Source of the DNA: an uncultured Flavobacteriales bacterium
GTDB lineage: Bacteria > Bacteroidota > Bacteroidia > Flavobacteriales_D > Sanyastnellaceae
Assembly: GCA_943787435.1 (NCBI GenBank)
Contig: CALSMK010000007.1
Coordinates: forward strand, 1 to 64,000
Direction: 5' to 3'
DNA: 64,000 bases
Part shown: piece after piece, positions 50,002 through 59,848 of the stretch
How positions within the stretch are numbered: the first letter of the stretch is position 1
Layout of the letters: each line of letters opens with the position of its first letter
The notes under the pieces: generated by a model
What the model saw: the letters and a program-made list of their open reading frames with translations, nothing else
Told to the model about the DNA's origin: nothing
Database searches by the model: none
Program-made: the position numbers and the translations under genes

Positions 50002-51543
50002 TCACTTCCCACCATTCAAACTCCGTGCCGGGTTTAGTGTTCTCGTGTAGCTCCAACCGATACCCCATCTGCGCTCAGGAGCCAACCACCCCAAAAGGTC
50101 ATCGGTGGCCAATCCAAATTGCGCGCGGCTTTCTTTTCTGGCCAAAATCAAAGCCACCGGCCACCTCACGTCACCTCCTTCTCTCCAGCGAAAGCCACCC
50201 ATGGCTGTGAATGGCCCCAAACGTCCTCGTCCTCCCACACCAATTTCTGTAGGCTGTCTCAACAGAGCCTGATTCAATGGCGCAGCAAACTCCACCCCAA
50301 TCAAGGTGGTGCTGGCCAACATGATGCCGCCATTCAAGCGAACTCGACTGGGAAGGGCCACAACCCTTCGTTCTGGCGAGGCATTGAGAAACAGGGACGC
50401 TGGTGCCAATCCTTCGTTGAGGGCATCCAACACCCCTCCTTCTTGATTCACCCACCCTTCCAATGACACCACAGGATTGTTGAGGCTGTATGATTCGCCT
50501 TGCCAATCCATGCTCCCCATTTCGGTGATGGCCAATGAGGCGAACCAAAGGTTGGCCAACTCGACCCGGACAGATGCATCCAAGGCCACTCCAAAGCCCG
50601 CTGGACGCAAAGCATCACCCAACGTTGCATCTGGCGCTACAAGCTCTGCCCCAAATCCGCGATTGAAGGCCGCAAACGCAGTTTTGGTTTCTCCATTGAC
50701 TTCGTAGTATCCACTTCCTCGGTAGTAGCGTCCAGCCAAACCCGCCGCGACCACCATGGGGCCTGAGTTGACCAGCTTGACACCAAACCCAGCGCTATAT
50801 GAACGAACATGCTGAACGGCAAACTCGCTGCCTTCCATCAGTTCCAAGGCCAGAAGCGCGCCATTGTCACGCAACCCATTCTCCACTTGTTCAAACTGAG
50901 CATTGGTCAAGTCATCCACGTCCACAATGGTCCCATCGGTCAATTCGACCTGGTCAAACAAACTTGAAGCCTGGCCCAGCATGACGAAACTGGCGAGGTT
51001 TTGACTGGGGCTCAGAGACGCGCTGTAACGGTCTTCAATGGTCCAACCCCAACCGCCTCTGCGACCGTGCCTGGACCAGCCGACCCAGCGCATTTGGGCT
51101 TCCATGCTCGTGGGGGACTGGCTCAACTGATCGGCTGTTGCCCTTCTGTTTTCGAGGCTCCAATTCTTGCCCTCACCCACCAAATTCAACAGGGGCGTAC
51201 CGTCCAACAGAGGCGTGTTGACCACAAGGCCTCCTTCGAACCCACTGAAAAAACGAAAACGTTCACTTTTCCTCTTGAGCTTGCGCTGTTTTCGGCTGAG
51301 TGTATCTGAACCCGCCGAAAAGACCTCTTTGGACGCAAAAGGCCTTTCTGTGGCCAACAAAGATGGATTGACACCAATGGCATGGTGGCCAATGGCAGTG
51401 ATGCCCGGTATGGGACTGCCCATCAAATCCACGCCTGCAACCTGCGATTGAACAGGTTGAAATGACACGAGAAGAAAAAGGAAAGCAACAGAACCTTTGC
51501 AGACTGATGCCCAAGAAGATTGTAAGAAGTGATTTGTCATCAA
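50002..51543 (-). CDS. DUF5723-like outer-membrane beta-barrel protein
   Basis: Signal peptide ...PVQSQ; barrel-like alternating pattern; GVNPSLLA motif near N-terminus. Confidence 0.6.
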   Translation of the reverse strand: MMTNHFLQSSWASVCKGSVAFLFLLVSFQPVQSQVAGVDLMGSPIPGITAIGHHAIGVNPSLLATERPFASKEVFSAGSDTLSRKQRKLKRKSERFRFFSGFEGGLVVNTPLLDGTPLLNLVGEGKNWSLENRRATADQLSQSPTSMEAQMRWVGWSRHGRRGGWGWTIEDRYSASLSPSQNLASFVMLGQASSLFDQVELTDGTIVDVDDLTNAQFEQVENGLRDNGALLALELMEGSEFAVQHVRSYSAGFGVKLVNSGPMVVAAGLAGRYYRGSGYYEVNGETKTAFAAFNRGFGAELVAPDATLGDALRPAGFGVALDASVRVELANLWFASLAITEMGSMDWQGESYSLNNPVVSLEGWVNQEGGVLDALNEGLAPASLFLNASPERRVVALPSRVRLNGGIMLASTTLIGVEFAAPLNQALLRQPTEIGVGGRGRLGPFTAMGGFRWREGGDVRWPVALILARKESRAQFGLATDDLLGWLAPERRWGIGWSYTRTLNPARSLNGGK

Positions 51544-52604
51544 AGGACGATTCTCCAGCCGAATGGATCCTCTGCCCTTCCACGGCGGATGTCATCGAGT
51601 CCTTTGGCCAATTTGGGCATGATCGTCCATCCTTCAACAGGAGGCAATTCCACGTCTCCTCCAACAAAGCCAATGGCCTCAATGGCTGTCATGGTGGCCG
51701 CAGTTCCTACACCAAAAGCCTCTTGCAAAGACCCAGATTCAGCTGCAGCCTTCAACTCCGACACCCCGATTCGACGCTCTTCGACTTCAATTCCGAAGTG
51801 ACGCGCCAGCTCTAAGATGCTGGCACGCGTAACCCCATTGAGTACGGTGTCTCCCAAAGCAGGCGAAACCAGCTTTCCATCCATCACAAACACCGCGTTC
51901 ATGGTGCCACTTTCTTCGATGTACTTGTGCTCAACTGCATCGGTCCACAGGATTTGGTCGTAGCCTTGAGCTTTGGCCAGCTCAGTCGGCCTCAAGGCTG
52001 CACCGTAATTGCCCGCTGCCTTTGCAAATCCTGTTCCACCAGGCGCGGCACGCGTGTATTCCGTCTCCACCTTGACCCGCACATTGCCTTTGTAGTAAGG
52101 ACCCACAGGACAGGTGAAAATCACAAATCGGTATTGCGCACTTGGCCTGACGCCCACGTGAACCTCAGTGGCAAACATGAAGGGTCGGATGTACAGTGAA
52201 GACCCTTCCGCGTTGGGCACCCACTGGGAGTCCAACTTCAAGAGTTCTTTGAGGGCCTCCATAAAGGTCTCCTCATCCACCTTGGGCATGCACATGCGTT
52301 CTCCACTGACATTGAACCGTCGAATGTTGTCCTCTGGACGAAACAATGCGATTCCGCCATCGGGCTGGCGAAAAGCCTTCATGCCTTCAAAAATGGCTTG
52401 CCCGTAATGAAGAACCATGGCTGCTGGACTCAACCTCATGTCTCCGTATGGCTCGATGACCCCTGTATTCCACTTTCCGTCTTCGAATTCCATCGTAAAC
52501 TGATGGTCAGAAAACACACTGCCAAAAGGCAGATTTTCGATGTCGACCTCAGTAATTCTGGAGGTCTCCGTTCGCTGAATGTCAAAAAGGGTCGTCGTCA
52601 TCAT
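51540..52604 (-). CDS. ilvE: Branched-chain amino acid aminotransferase
   Basis: HYGQAIFEGMKAFRQPDGGIALFRPEDNIRRFNVS; YTRAAPGGTGFAKAAGNYGAAL; YIEESGTMNAVFV. Confidence 0.94.
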   Translation of the reverse strand: MMTTTLFDIQRTETSRITEVDIENLPFGSVFSDHQFTMEFEDGKWNTGVIEPYGDMRLSPAAMVLHYGQAIFEGMKAFRQPDGGIALFRPEDNIRRFNVSGERMCMPKVDEETFMEALKELLKLDSQWVPNAEGSSLYIRPFMFATEVHVGVRPSAQYRFVIFTCPVGPYYKGNVRVKVETEYTRAAPGGTGFAKAAGNYGAALRPTELAKAQGYDQILWTDAVEHKYIEESGTMNAVFVMDGKLVSPALGDTVLNGVTRASILELARHFGIEVEERRIGVSELKAAAESGSLQEAFGVGTAATMTAIEAIGFVGGDVELPPVEGWTIMPKLAKGLDDIRRGRAEDPFGWRIVL

Positions 52605-52677
52605 GGGCCTATCATTAAGGTCACTGCTCTCACGTTGCAAAAGTACGCGGTACGAATTCCTTACAACACACTGAAGC

Positions 52678-53352
52678 TCAGTGCTCAGGCGCAAACAAGA
52701 ACTTGTTCGGGCTCACCAAACCCGCCTGCACGGCATAGAGAACGACAGATGCCGTGTTGTTGACCCCCAACTTCTGGAAGATGTTGCGGCGGTGCGTGGT
52801 CACGGTATGGGGACTCACGAATAGTTTTTCGGAAATCTGAGGGTTGGTGAAGCCCTCCGCGATCAATCGAATCACCTCCAACTCTCTTTTGCTTAATGAG
52901 ACCCCTGCACATGAGGGGTCTATCACATCCAAAGAGTCCAAGTTGATGCCTTCGCGTTTGATGGCATCCAGAATTTGAGAGCAGAAAAACTTTCGGCCAC
53001 AATGGACTTCCCTCACCGCTTCGACAATCTCTTGAAGGTCACAGTCCTTTTTGACGTACCCATCGACACCTGCTCGCAGAGCATGAACCAAAGTGCTTCC
53101 CCTCTGGTTGTCGGTCAAGGCCAACACCCGGATCCGGCCTGATGCCTTCAATCTCACCACAGTTTCCACTGAGAAGCCATCAGCCACAAAGTCCAGAATG
53201 ACCAAGTCTGGCGAAAAACTCGAAAGGAACCCAAACAGCTCTTCTTCATTTCGCACTTGGCCCACGACTTCGTTGAGTCCATGCGAGCGCAAGGTGGCCT
53301 GGAGGCCACAAGCCACCAACTGGTTGCTGTCTGCGATGAGAATTTGAGACAT
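52678..53352 (-). CDS. NarL/FixJ (LuxR-type) response regulator
   Basis: Receiver (DLVILDF...LALTDNQ...GYVKKD) plus LuxR HTH (LSKRELEVIRLIAEGFTNPQISEKLFVSPHTVTTHRRNIFQKLGVNNTASVV). Confidence 0.9.
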   Translation of the reverse strand: MSQILIADSNQLVACGLQATLRSHGLNEVVGQVRNEEELFGFLSSFSPDLVILDFVADGFSVETVVRLKASGRIRVLALTDNQRGSTLVHALRAGVDGYVKKDCDLQEIVEAVREVHCGRKFFCSQILDAIKREGINLDSLDVIDPSCAGVSLSKRELEVIRLIAEGFTNPQISEKLFVSPHTVTTHRRNIFQKLGVNNTASVVLYAVQAGLVSPNKFLFAPEH

Positions 53353-53438
53353 GTCTTATTCAGACTGATTCTTAATAGCAAAGCTAATCATCCCTTTCGA
53401 GAGAAGCGCCTATGAATCCCAAACCTTCTCCCAATTCT

Positions 53439-54359
53439 TCACATGAAAGGAACAGAAAGCACCATTCCGTCCTTGGCCATCACTGTGGCGTCAAAAACGG
53501 CTTTGGCCTCCTTCAAATGAACCTCCATGGAAGTGTATCGGGCCGAAACATGCCCCAGCACAAGCTGCCCAACTTCTGCATCCCTCGCAATCTTGGCTGC
53601 TTGGGTGGCCGTGCTGTGAAACGTCTTTTTCGCTCGGGCCTTCAATCGGTCATCGAAGGTGGCCTCGTGATACAACAGGTTGACCCCAGCAACAGACTTG
53701 GCAATGGGGGTCCAATAATTGGTGTCGGCAGCATACCCATAGCTTCTGGAAGCCAGTTGTGGATAGCAAGCCGATGAAGAGGCAATCACCGTCCCATCCG
53801 CACGCACCACATCCTTCCCCTTTTTCAGGGTTAGAATCTCTGAAGGCTCCAGGTTGAACCTTTTCACCCAATCCTTCCGAATCCCTGGCTCCTTTGGCTT
53901 TTCGCGAAGGATGAAACCAGTGGTTGGAATTCGATGCCGGACCGGGAAGCTCTCCAATTGAACTGTGGCATCTTCAAACAGAACCACTGGACCATCCGTG
54001 GTCGTGGGATGAAAATGAACTTTAAAGTCCAGCCAACTCTCCCCCACTTCCTGATGCAAATCCAGAACCTCTTTCAGCCTTGCCGGACCATAAATGTGAA
54101 GGTCCTTTTCTCTTCCGAACAAGCTGAACGTAGAAATCAACCCAGGCAGTCCCAGGTAATGATCCCCATGCATGTGAGAAATCGCAATGTGATCTATCCG
54201 CATCAAGCGGACTTTATGATGCCGCATGGCCATCTGTGTGCCCTCGCCGCAATCCAGTAAGAATTGCTTTTCGTGGACATTGACGACTTGAGCTGTGGGG
54301 TTGCGACCAGGCAGAGGCAAGGCAGCACCACACCCCAAAATGGTCACATCAAACCGCAC
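53439..54359 (-). CDS. rnz: Ribonuclease Z
   Basis: ISHMHGDHYLGLPGLISTFSLFGR; NLLYHEATFDD; LGHVSARY. Confidence 0.93.
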   Translation of the reverse strand: MRFDVTILGCGAALPLPGRNPTAQVVNVHEKQFLLDCGEGTQMAMRHHKVRLMRIDHIAISHMHGDHYLGLPGLISTFSLFGREKDLHIYGPARLKEVLDLHQEVGESWLDFKVHFHPTTTDGPVVLFEDATVQLESFPVRHRIPTTGFILREKPKEPGIRKDWVKRFNLEPSEILTLKKGKDVVRADGTVIASSSACYPQLASRSYGYAADTNYWTPIAKSVAGVNLLYHEATFDDRLKARAKKTFHSTATQAAKIARDAEVGQLVLGHVSARYTSMEVHLKEAKAVFDATVMAKDGMVLSVPFM

Positions 54360-54372
54360 TTGCTTCAGCGCC

Positions 54373-55152
54373 TTAGCGCTGGACCACGAGTCGAATCACC
54401 TCTCCTGCGCCTTGATCGGTCAAGGTCAAAAAGTAGATGCCCTCTGTCAAATTGGCGACGTCGACCTGTTCTGCATTGGAAAGAACTGGCCATTGGCGGA
54501 TGCTGCGGCCGTCCATGCTGTGCAAAGCCGCGTCCGATCCTTGAGCGCCCATGACGGTGAAAGATCCAGAAGTCGGATTCGGGAACAAGGAAGGCGCGAA
54601 GGAGAGTGCTTCACCCACGTTGGTGCTTTCGCCCAAAATGGGGAATGGAAAACCATCAAAACTGAACGGCGTAGCCAATGGGAAACCAAAAACTGTCGCC
54701 CACACATTGACCTCCATGCTCAAGACATACTCCCCCGTTTGGTTGGGAACTCCTGAGAACGAAGCGCAGTACTGCCCGCCGCCAAGGAATGTACAAGGAT
54801 CTGTGCAATCGCCGAGGTTGTTGCACACGTACTCCATGCCAATTTCTTCGAATGTCAGCGTGTCACCACTGATGGTGTCCACCAACAAAACAGCCACAAT
54901 AACGACGGAGTCAATGGGAGCGTCCAGCGGGGTATCTGGCTCAACATCCGAGGCAAAAGAAGGCACCAAAAGGTGCACCTCGTCCACGTATGAGAGTTCC
55001 ACATAGGCCGTATCGAAAAAGGTTTCTTCGCCATCGGGGCTCAACCCCCATGTTTCTCCACCAAAGTCGACCGCTTCCGGGTCACATTGAGCGTGAACAG
55101 TCAACGAAAAAGCAAGCAGCGCAACTGCGCCAAGGCATTGGAAAAATTTCAT
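54373..55152 (-). CDS. Secreted protein with T9SS type A C-terminal sorting domain
   Basis: Signal peptide ...TVHAQ; CTD FAPSLFPNPTSGSFTVMGAQGSDAALHSMDGRSIRQW...LTEGIYFLTLTDQGAGEVIRLVVQR. Confidence 0.83.
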   Translation of the reverse strand: MKFFQCLGAVALLAFSLTVHAQCDPEAVDFGGETWGLSPDGEETFFDTAYVELSYVDEVHLLVPSFASDVEPDTPLDAPIDSVVIVAVLLVDTISGDTLTFEEIGMEYVCNNLGDCTDPCTFLGGGQYCASFSGVPNQTGEYVLSMEVNVWATVFGFPLATPFSFDGFPFPILGESTNVGEALSFAPSLFPNPTSGSFTVMGAQGSDAALHSMDGRSIRQWPVLSNAEQVDVANLTEGIYFLTLTDQGAGEVIRLVVQR

Positions 55153-55165
55153 GTCTAAGGGAATA

Positions 55166-55529
55166 TCAGATGTTACGCTCTACCTCCTCCATGTACACCA
55201 AATCCACCCCTTCTTGGGCGGTGGGCACAATTTTGAGGACGTTATCGAGTTGACTGATTGAAACCAATTTGGCCACAGCAGGCTGAAGTCCACTGACCAC
55301 AAAAGTACCTCCCGCATCTCTGCAGCTGCGGTGTCCAATCAAGACCGCACTCAACCCACTGGAGTCAATGTAGCGGGTTTCATTCAGGTCTAAGACCATG
55401 TTTCTGTGTCCCTCTTTGCTGGCCAAAACCAGCTCTCCTTTAAGCTCAGGGGCACACAAAGCATCCAACTTCTCCACCTTGGCAGTCAGGATGACCACCT
55501 TCTCACGCTTTTCGACTTCAAATTTCATG
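55166..55529 (-). CDS. STAS-domain anti-sigma factor antagonist
   Basis: NMVLDLNETRYIDSSGLSAVLIGHRSCRDAGGTFVVSGL. Confidence 0.88.
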
Positions 55530-55557
55530 TCGCGAATCTGTATGCTCCGAAAATAGC

Positions 55558-56502
55558 TCAATCCGGCGAGCTGCCCAATCGTCCAGCCAACAGGTATAAA
55601 ACAGCCATTCGAATGGCCACCCCATTCTCAACCTGATCCAAGATGACGGCGTCTTGTCCGTCGGCCACATCACTGGCAATTTCAACCCCCCTGTTCATGG
55701 GGCCAGGGTGCAAAATCAAGGGGCGCTTGTCCAGTCTGTGCAGCCTTTCCGTGGTGATTCCATAAACAGAATGATACTCTTCCAAACTGGGGAAATAAGG
55801 CACTTCAGTCCCCTGACGCTCCAATTGAATTCGCAGGACATTGGCCACATCACACCAGGCCAAAGCCCGGTCAACATCGTGTTCAATTTGGACTCCCAGG
55901 GACCCGAAATGTTTTGGAATAAGCGTCGCAGGTCCACAAACCATGACTTCCGCGCCGAGCAATTGAAGGCACAGCACGTTGGACAATGCCACCCTGCTGT
56001 GCCGGATGTCGCCAAAAATGCACACTCGTTTCCCGGACAAGCTCCCCAACCTCTCAGTGAGGGTAAAGCAATCCAACAAAGCCTGTGTGGGATGCTCATG
56101 GGTGCCATCGCCAGCATTCACAATGGGCACTTGAATCTTCTGTGCCAAATAGTGTGCCGCACCCGGGTGTGGGTGGCGCATGACGACCATGTCGACCTTC
56201 ATGGCCAAAATGTTGCGAACGGTGTCCGCCAGAGTCTCCCCTTTCTTGACACTCGATGAACCTGCAGAAAAATTCACGACATCTGCAGACAATCTTTTCT
56301 CGGCCAATTCGAAACTGAGCCGGGTTCTGGTGCTGTTTTCAAAAAACAGATTCGCCACGGTGAGGTCCCGCAAACTGGGAACCTTTTTGATGGGCCGGTT
56401 AATGACCGCTTTGAATTCTCTTGCCGTTTGAAAGACAGCCTCGACATCTGAGGCTTGAAGACCTCTAATGCCAAGCAAGTGACGAGCAGAGAATTCAGCC
56501 AT
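55558..56502 (-). CDS. pyrB: Aspartate carbamoyltransferase catalytic subunit
   Basis: FFENSTRTRLSFELAEKRLSADVVNF; HPHPGAAHYLA; DGTHEHPTQALLDCFTL; LHPGPMNRGVEI. Confidence 0.96.
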   Translation of the reverse strand: MAEFSARHLLGIRGLQASDVEAVFQTAREFKAVINRPIKKVPSLRDLTVANLFFENSTRTRLSFELAEKRLSADVVNFSAGSSSVKKGETLADTVRNILAMKVDMVVMRHPHPGAAHYLAQKIQVPIVNAGDGTHEHPTQALLDCFTLTERLGSLSGKRVCIFGDIRHSRVALSNVLCLQLLGAEVMVCGPATLIPKHFGSLGVQIEHDVDRALAWCDVANVLRIQLERQGTEVPYFPSLEEYHSVYGITTERLHRLDKRPLILHPGPMNRGVEIASDVADGQDAVILDQVENGVAIRMAVLYLLAGRLGSSPD

Positions 56503-57052
56503 GGTCTTCTGTGGGATTAATCAATTCGACCCTATCCTCCCCTTCCATGTCTGACCAGACCACTTGAACACGTTGGCTGTCCAAGCTGTCCACACTTCGT
56601 CCGACATACTTAGGTTCAATGGGCAACTCGCGACGGAAACGGCGATCCACCAAAACCGCAAGTTCAATTTTGGAAGGTCGTCCGTGCGCCAACAATGCAT
56701 CCATGGCTGCGCGAATGGTTCTCCCCGTAAACAAGACGTCATCGACAAGAACAATCCTCAAACCTTCCACTGTGAAGTCGAGGTTGGTCTCTGCGGCCTG
56801 TAGAGGCATGTCGTGCCTTCTAAAGTCGTCCCGGAAGAATGTGATGTCCAATTCGCCGAAACGAGGTGGTTTTCCTCCCAAAATTCGTCCGATGCGGTCT
56901 CTCAAACGCGAGGCCAAGTGGACGCCTCTGGGCTGAATTCCAATCAGCGCACTTTCGGCGAATTCCCCATGCTCCTCAACGAGTTGATGGGCCAATCTAT
57001 CCAACGTCAGTTGGAATTGAAGCGGGGTGATGAGAGAATGCTCAGGGCCCAT
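56495..57052 (-). CDS. pyrR: Bifunctional pyr operon regulator/uracil phosphoribosyltransferase PyrR
   Basis: GIQPRGVHLASRLRDRIG; ITFFRDDFRRHD; IVLVDDVLFTGRTIRAAMDAL; LAVLVDRRFRRELPI; overlaps pyrB. Confidence 0.93.
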   Translation of the reverse strand: MGPEHSLITPLQFQLTLDRLAHQLVEEHGEFAESALIGIQPRGVHLASRLRDRIGRILGGKPPRFGELDITFFRDDFRRHDMPLQAAETNLDFTVEGLRIVLVDDVLFTGRTIRAAMDALLAHGRPSKIELAVLVDRRFRRELPIEPKYVGRSVDSLDSQRVQVVWSDMEGEDRVELINPTEDHG

Positions 57053-57078
57053 GTGAGGTGCAAAAATAGTCCAGTACG

Positions 57079-57108
57079 AAAAAGGGAGGCACAATGGCCT
57101 CCCTTTTC
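57079..57108 (-). terminator. Rho-independent terminator downstream of rpsA
   Basis: Minus strand: GGGAGGCCATTGTGCCTCCCTTTTTC. Confidence 0.75.
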
Positions 57109-57127
57109 CTCAAATCAGGTGTTCAGA

Positions 57128-59709
57128 TTACTCCTTTTCGCCTTCAGCGTCGTCTGCCTTGGCATCTTCAGAAGCGTCCTTTTTGGGGGCTGCCTCCTTT
57201 TTTGCTTTTGGCTTGGCCTTCGCTTTGGGCTTGGCCTTGGGCTTGGCCTTCGCTTTGGGCTTTTCCTCAGCAGGTGCCTCCTCAGCAGCAGGTGCTTCCT
57301 CAGCGGCAGGTGCCTCCTCAGCAGCAGGTGCTTCCTCAGCAGCAGGCGCTTCCTCAGCGGCAGGTGCCTCTTCAGATTTCTTGGCCTTCTTTGCTGGCTT
57401 GGCTTTTTCGACTGGAGCCTCTTCTGCCGCAGGGGCTGTCTCAGGTCCGTCTTCCATTTGCTGCTTCAACTGCGACAGAACGTCAAGGTCACCGAAGGTG
57501 GTCTTGGCTTGGCGCTCATTCACCTCACGCACAGCACGCTGTGTTGCAGGGCTTGAGCCATTGTCGCGGTCATCACGGCGCTTGCGGTTGTCAGACCCAC
57601 CACGCTTCTTCGCTGGCGGCTCCTCATAAGTGCGCAGGTGCGACACAGTGATGCGCTTGGCGTTGCGGTTGAACTCCAAAACGATGAAGTCTGCACTCTC
57701 CTCGACCTTGATGTCCGTGCCATCCTCGCGCTTGAGGTGCTTGGCTTGACAGAAACCCTCAACACCATATGGCAGAGCGATTCCGACATTGCTGCCGTCG
57801 ATGGTCAACACCGTTCCCTTGTGGGTTGATCCCACTTCGAATACCTGTTCGAAAGTGTCCCAAGGGTTCTCCTGGAGTTGCTTGTGACCGAGGCTCATGC
57901 GGCGGTTGGTTTTGTCCAACTCCAACACGACCACGTCGATCTCATCTCCAACGTTACAGAATTCGGATGGGTGCTTGATCTTCTTCTCCCAGCTGAGGTC
58001 AGAAATGTGAACGAGACCATCGATCCCTTCTTCCATTTCGACAAACAGACCGAAGTTGGTGAAGTTGCGAACCTTACCAGAATGCTTGGACTGCACAGGG
58101 AACTTGAACTCGATGTTGTCCCATGGATCTGGAACGAGCTGCTTCATGCCAAGGCTCATCTTGCGCTCTTCGCGGTCGATGCCCAAGATGACAGTCTCGA
58201 TCTCGTCTCCAACTTTCAGGAACTCCTGAGCGCTGCGCAAGTGCTGACTCCAGCTCATTTCACTGACGTGCAACAAACCTTCTACGCCCTCCGCCACTTC
58301 GACGAATGCTCCGTAGTCGGCCACCACAACAACCTTTCCTTTGATCTTGTCTCCAACATTGACTCCTTCGGACATGGCGTCCCAAGGGTGAGCTGTGAGC
58401 TGCTTGATGCCGAGGCAATTCGCTTGCGGTCGTCGTCAAAGTCCAGAATCACAACGTTGAGTCGCTGCTCGACTTCCACCACTTCCTCTGGATGGCTCAC
58501 GCGGCCCCAGCTGAGGTCGGTGATGTGCACGAGTCCGTCCACGCCTCCGAGGTCCACAAAGACACCGTATGACGTGATGTTCTTGACCACACCTTCGAGA
58601 ACTTGACCCTTCTCCAATCCGGAGATGATCTGACGCTTCTGCTCTTCCAACTCGGCCTCGATGAGTGCCTTGTGTGAGACCACAACGTTCTTGTACTCTT
58701 GGTTGATCTTGACCACCTTGAATTCCATCTGCTTTCCGACGTATTCGTCGTAGTCGCGAATGGGCTTGACATCAATCTGGCTTCCTGGAAGGAAGGCCTC
58801 GATGCCAAACACATCAACAATCAAGCCGCCCTTGGTGCGGCACTTGATGATGCCCATGATGATTTCATCATTCTCCAGCGCTCCATTGACCTTGAGCCAG
58901 GCGCTGTGAATGCGAGCCGTGCGGTGAGACACCACAAGCTGACCATTGCGGTCTTCCTGCTGCTCAACAAACACGGGAACTGCGTCTCCAACACGGAGTT
59001 CAGGGTTGTAACGGAACTCAGAGGCTCCGATTACACCTTCTGACTTGTAGCCGATGTTGACGACAATTTCTTTTTTACCGATGCTCACGACGGTGCCTTC
59101 GACCACCTCCGATTCACGGATGAGGTTCAAGCTGCCTTCGTAGAGGTCCTCGAGCTTGGTGCGCTGTTCGGGATCCATCTCATCCTTGTCGGCATCAGAT
59201 TCGTCCCAATCGAATTCTTCGGAAGGCACATCGAGCACGCGCAGAACGTATGGCTCAGCTGGCTTGGCTTCTTCGACTGGCGCTTCTTCAGCAGCAGGAG
59301 CTTCCTCAGCGGGAGCTTCCTCAGCGCGGAGCTTCCTCAGCGGGAGCTTCTTCAGCAGCAGGGGCTTCTTCAGCCGGGAGCTTCTTCAGCAGCAGGAGCT
59401 TCTTCAGCGCGGAGCTTCTCTCAGCAGCGAGCTTCCTCAGCGGGAGCTTCCTCAGCAGCGAGCTTCCTCAGCGGGAGCTTCTTCAGCAGCGAGCTTCCTC
59501 AGCGGGAGCTTCTTCAGCAGCGGAGCTTCCTCAGCGGGAGCTTCTTCAGCAGCAGGAGCTTCCTCAGCGGGAGCTTCTTCGGCTTTCGATTCTGGTTCGG
59601 GGTTGGCCTCGGGCGTTGCCGCATCTTGGGCCTCCTGCGGTTGATCCGCAGCAGCGTCGTTAGACGCATTTGCCTGGTCTTCAGGCTTTTGGTTTTCTTC
59701 GGTCATCAT
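57128..59709 (-). CDS. rpsA: 30S ribosomal protein S1 with low-complexity extensions at both ends; ORF broken by frameshifts in this assembly
   Basis: S1 repeats (GTVVSIGKKEIVVNIGYKSEGVI; GVVKNITSYGVFVDLGGVDGLVHITDLSWGRVSHPEE; GKVRNFTNFGLFVEMEEGIDGLVHISDLSW). ORFs 59452..59709, 58282..59238 and 57128..58375 join if one C is restored near 58414 (RIALGIKQLTAHPWDAMSEG) and indels in the EEAPA region are fixed. Confidence 0.9.
59272..59585 (-). repeat. Short EEAPA/AAEEAP-coding tandem repeats (15/18-bp units) in the rpsA N-terminal extension
   Basis: Plus strand: repeated GCTTCCTCAGCGGGA / GCTTCTTCAGCAGCAGGA units with aberrant forms (GCGCGGAGC, TTCTCTCAGC, AGCAGCGAGC). Confidence 0.88.
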
Positions 59710-59848
59710 GTCCGAAGGGAGTTTTGTATCTCAATGGATGCGCCATCCATCTCGAGTTGTTGAATAAGGGGCGTGTGGCGCGTGCCCCAAAAAGGGGCGC
59801 AAAAATAGGTGGAATCCGCTGATTATCCGAATGATTGAGGCTTGATTC

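Noticed and set aside
57094-57651. ORFs 56813..57556+ and 57094..57651+ (Leu/Phe/Gln-rich) opposite the rpsA 3' end
   Set aside because: Antisense shadows of the low-complexity KPKAK/EEAPA coding region; rpsA on the minus strand is clearly the gene.
59156-59663. ORFs 59156..59644+ and 59250..59663+ (SSAGASSAAGASS-rich)
   Set aside because: Antisense translations of the EEAPA-coding repeats of rpsA.
59765-59805. Hairpin GTGCCCC-AAAAA-GGGGCGC as a terminator of the giant SPOR-like gene
   Set aside because: Stem is good, but there is no T-tract after the 3' arm on the minus strand and it lies upstream of rpsA rather than directly downstream of the SPOR-like gene's stop; function unclear.
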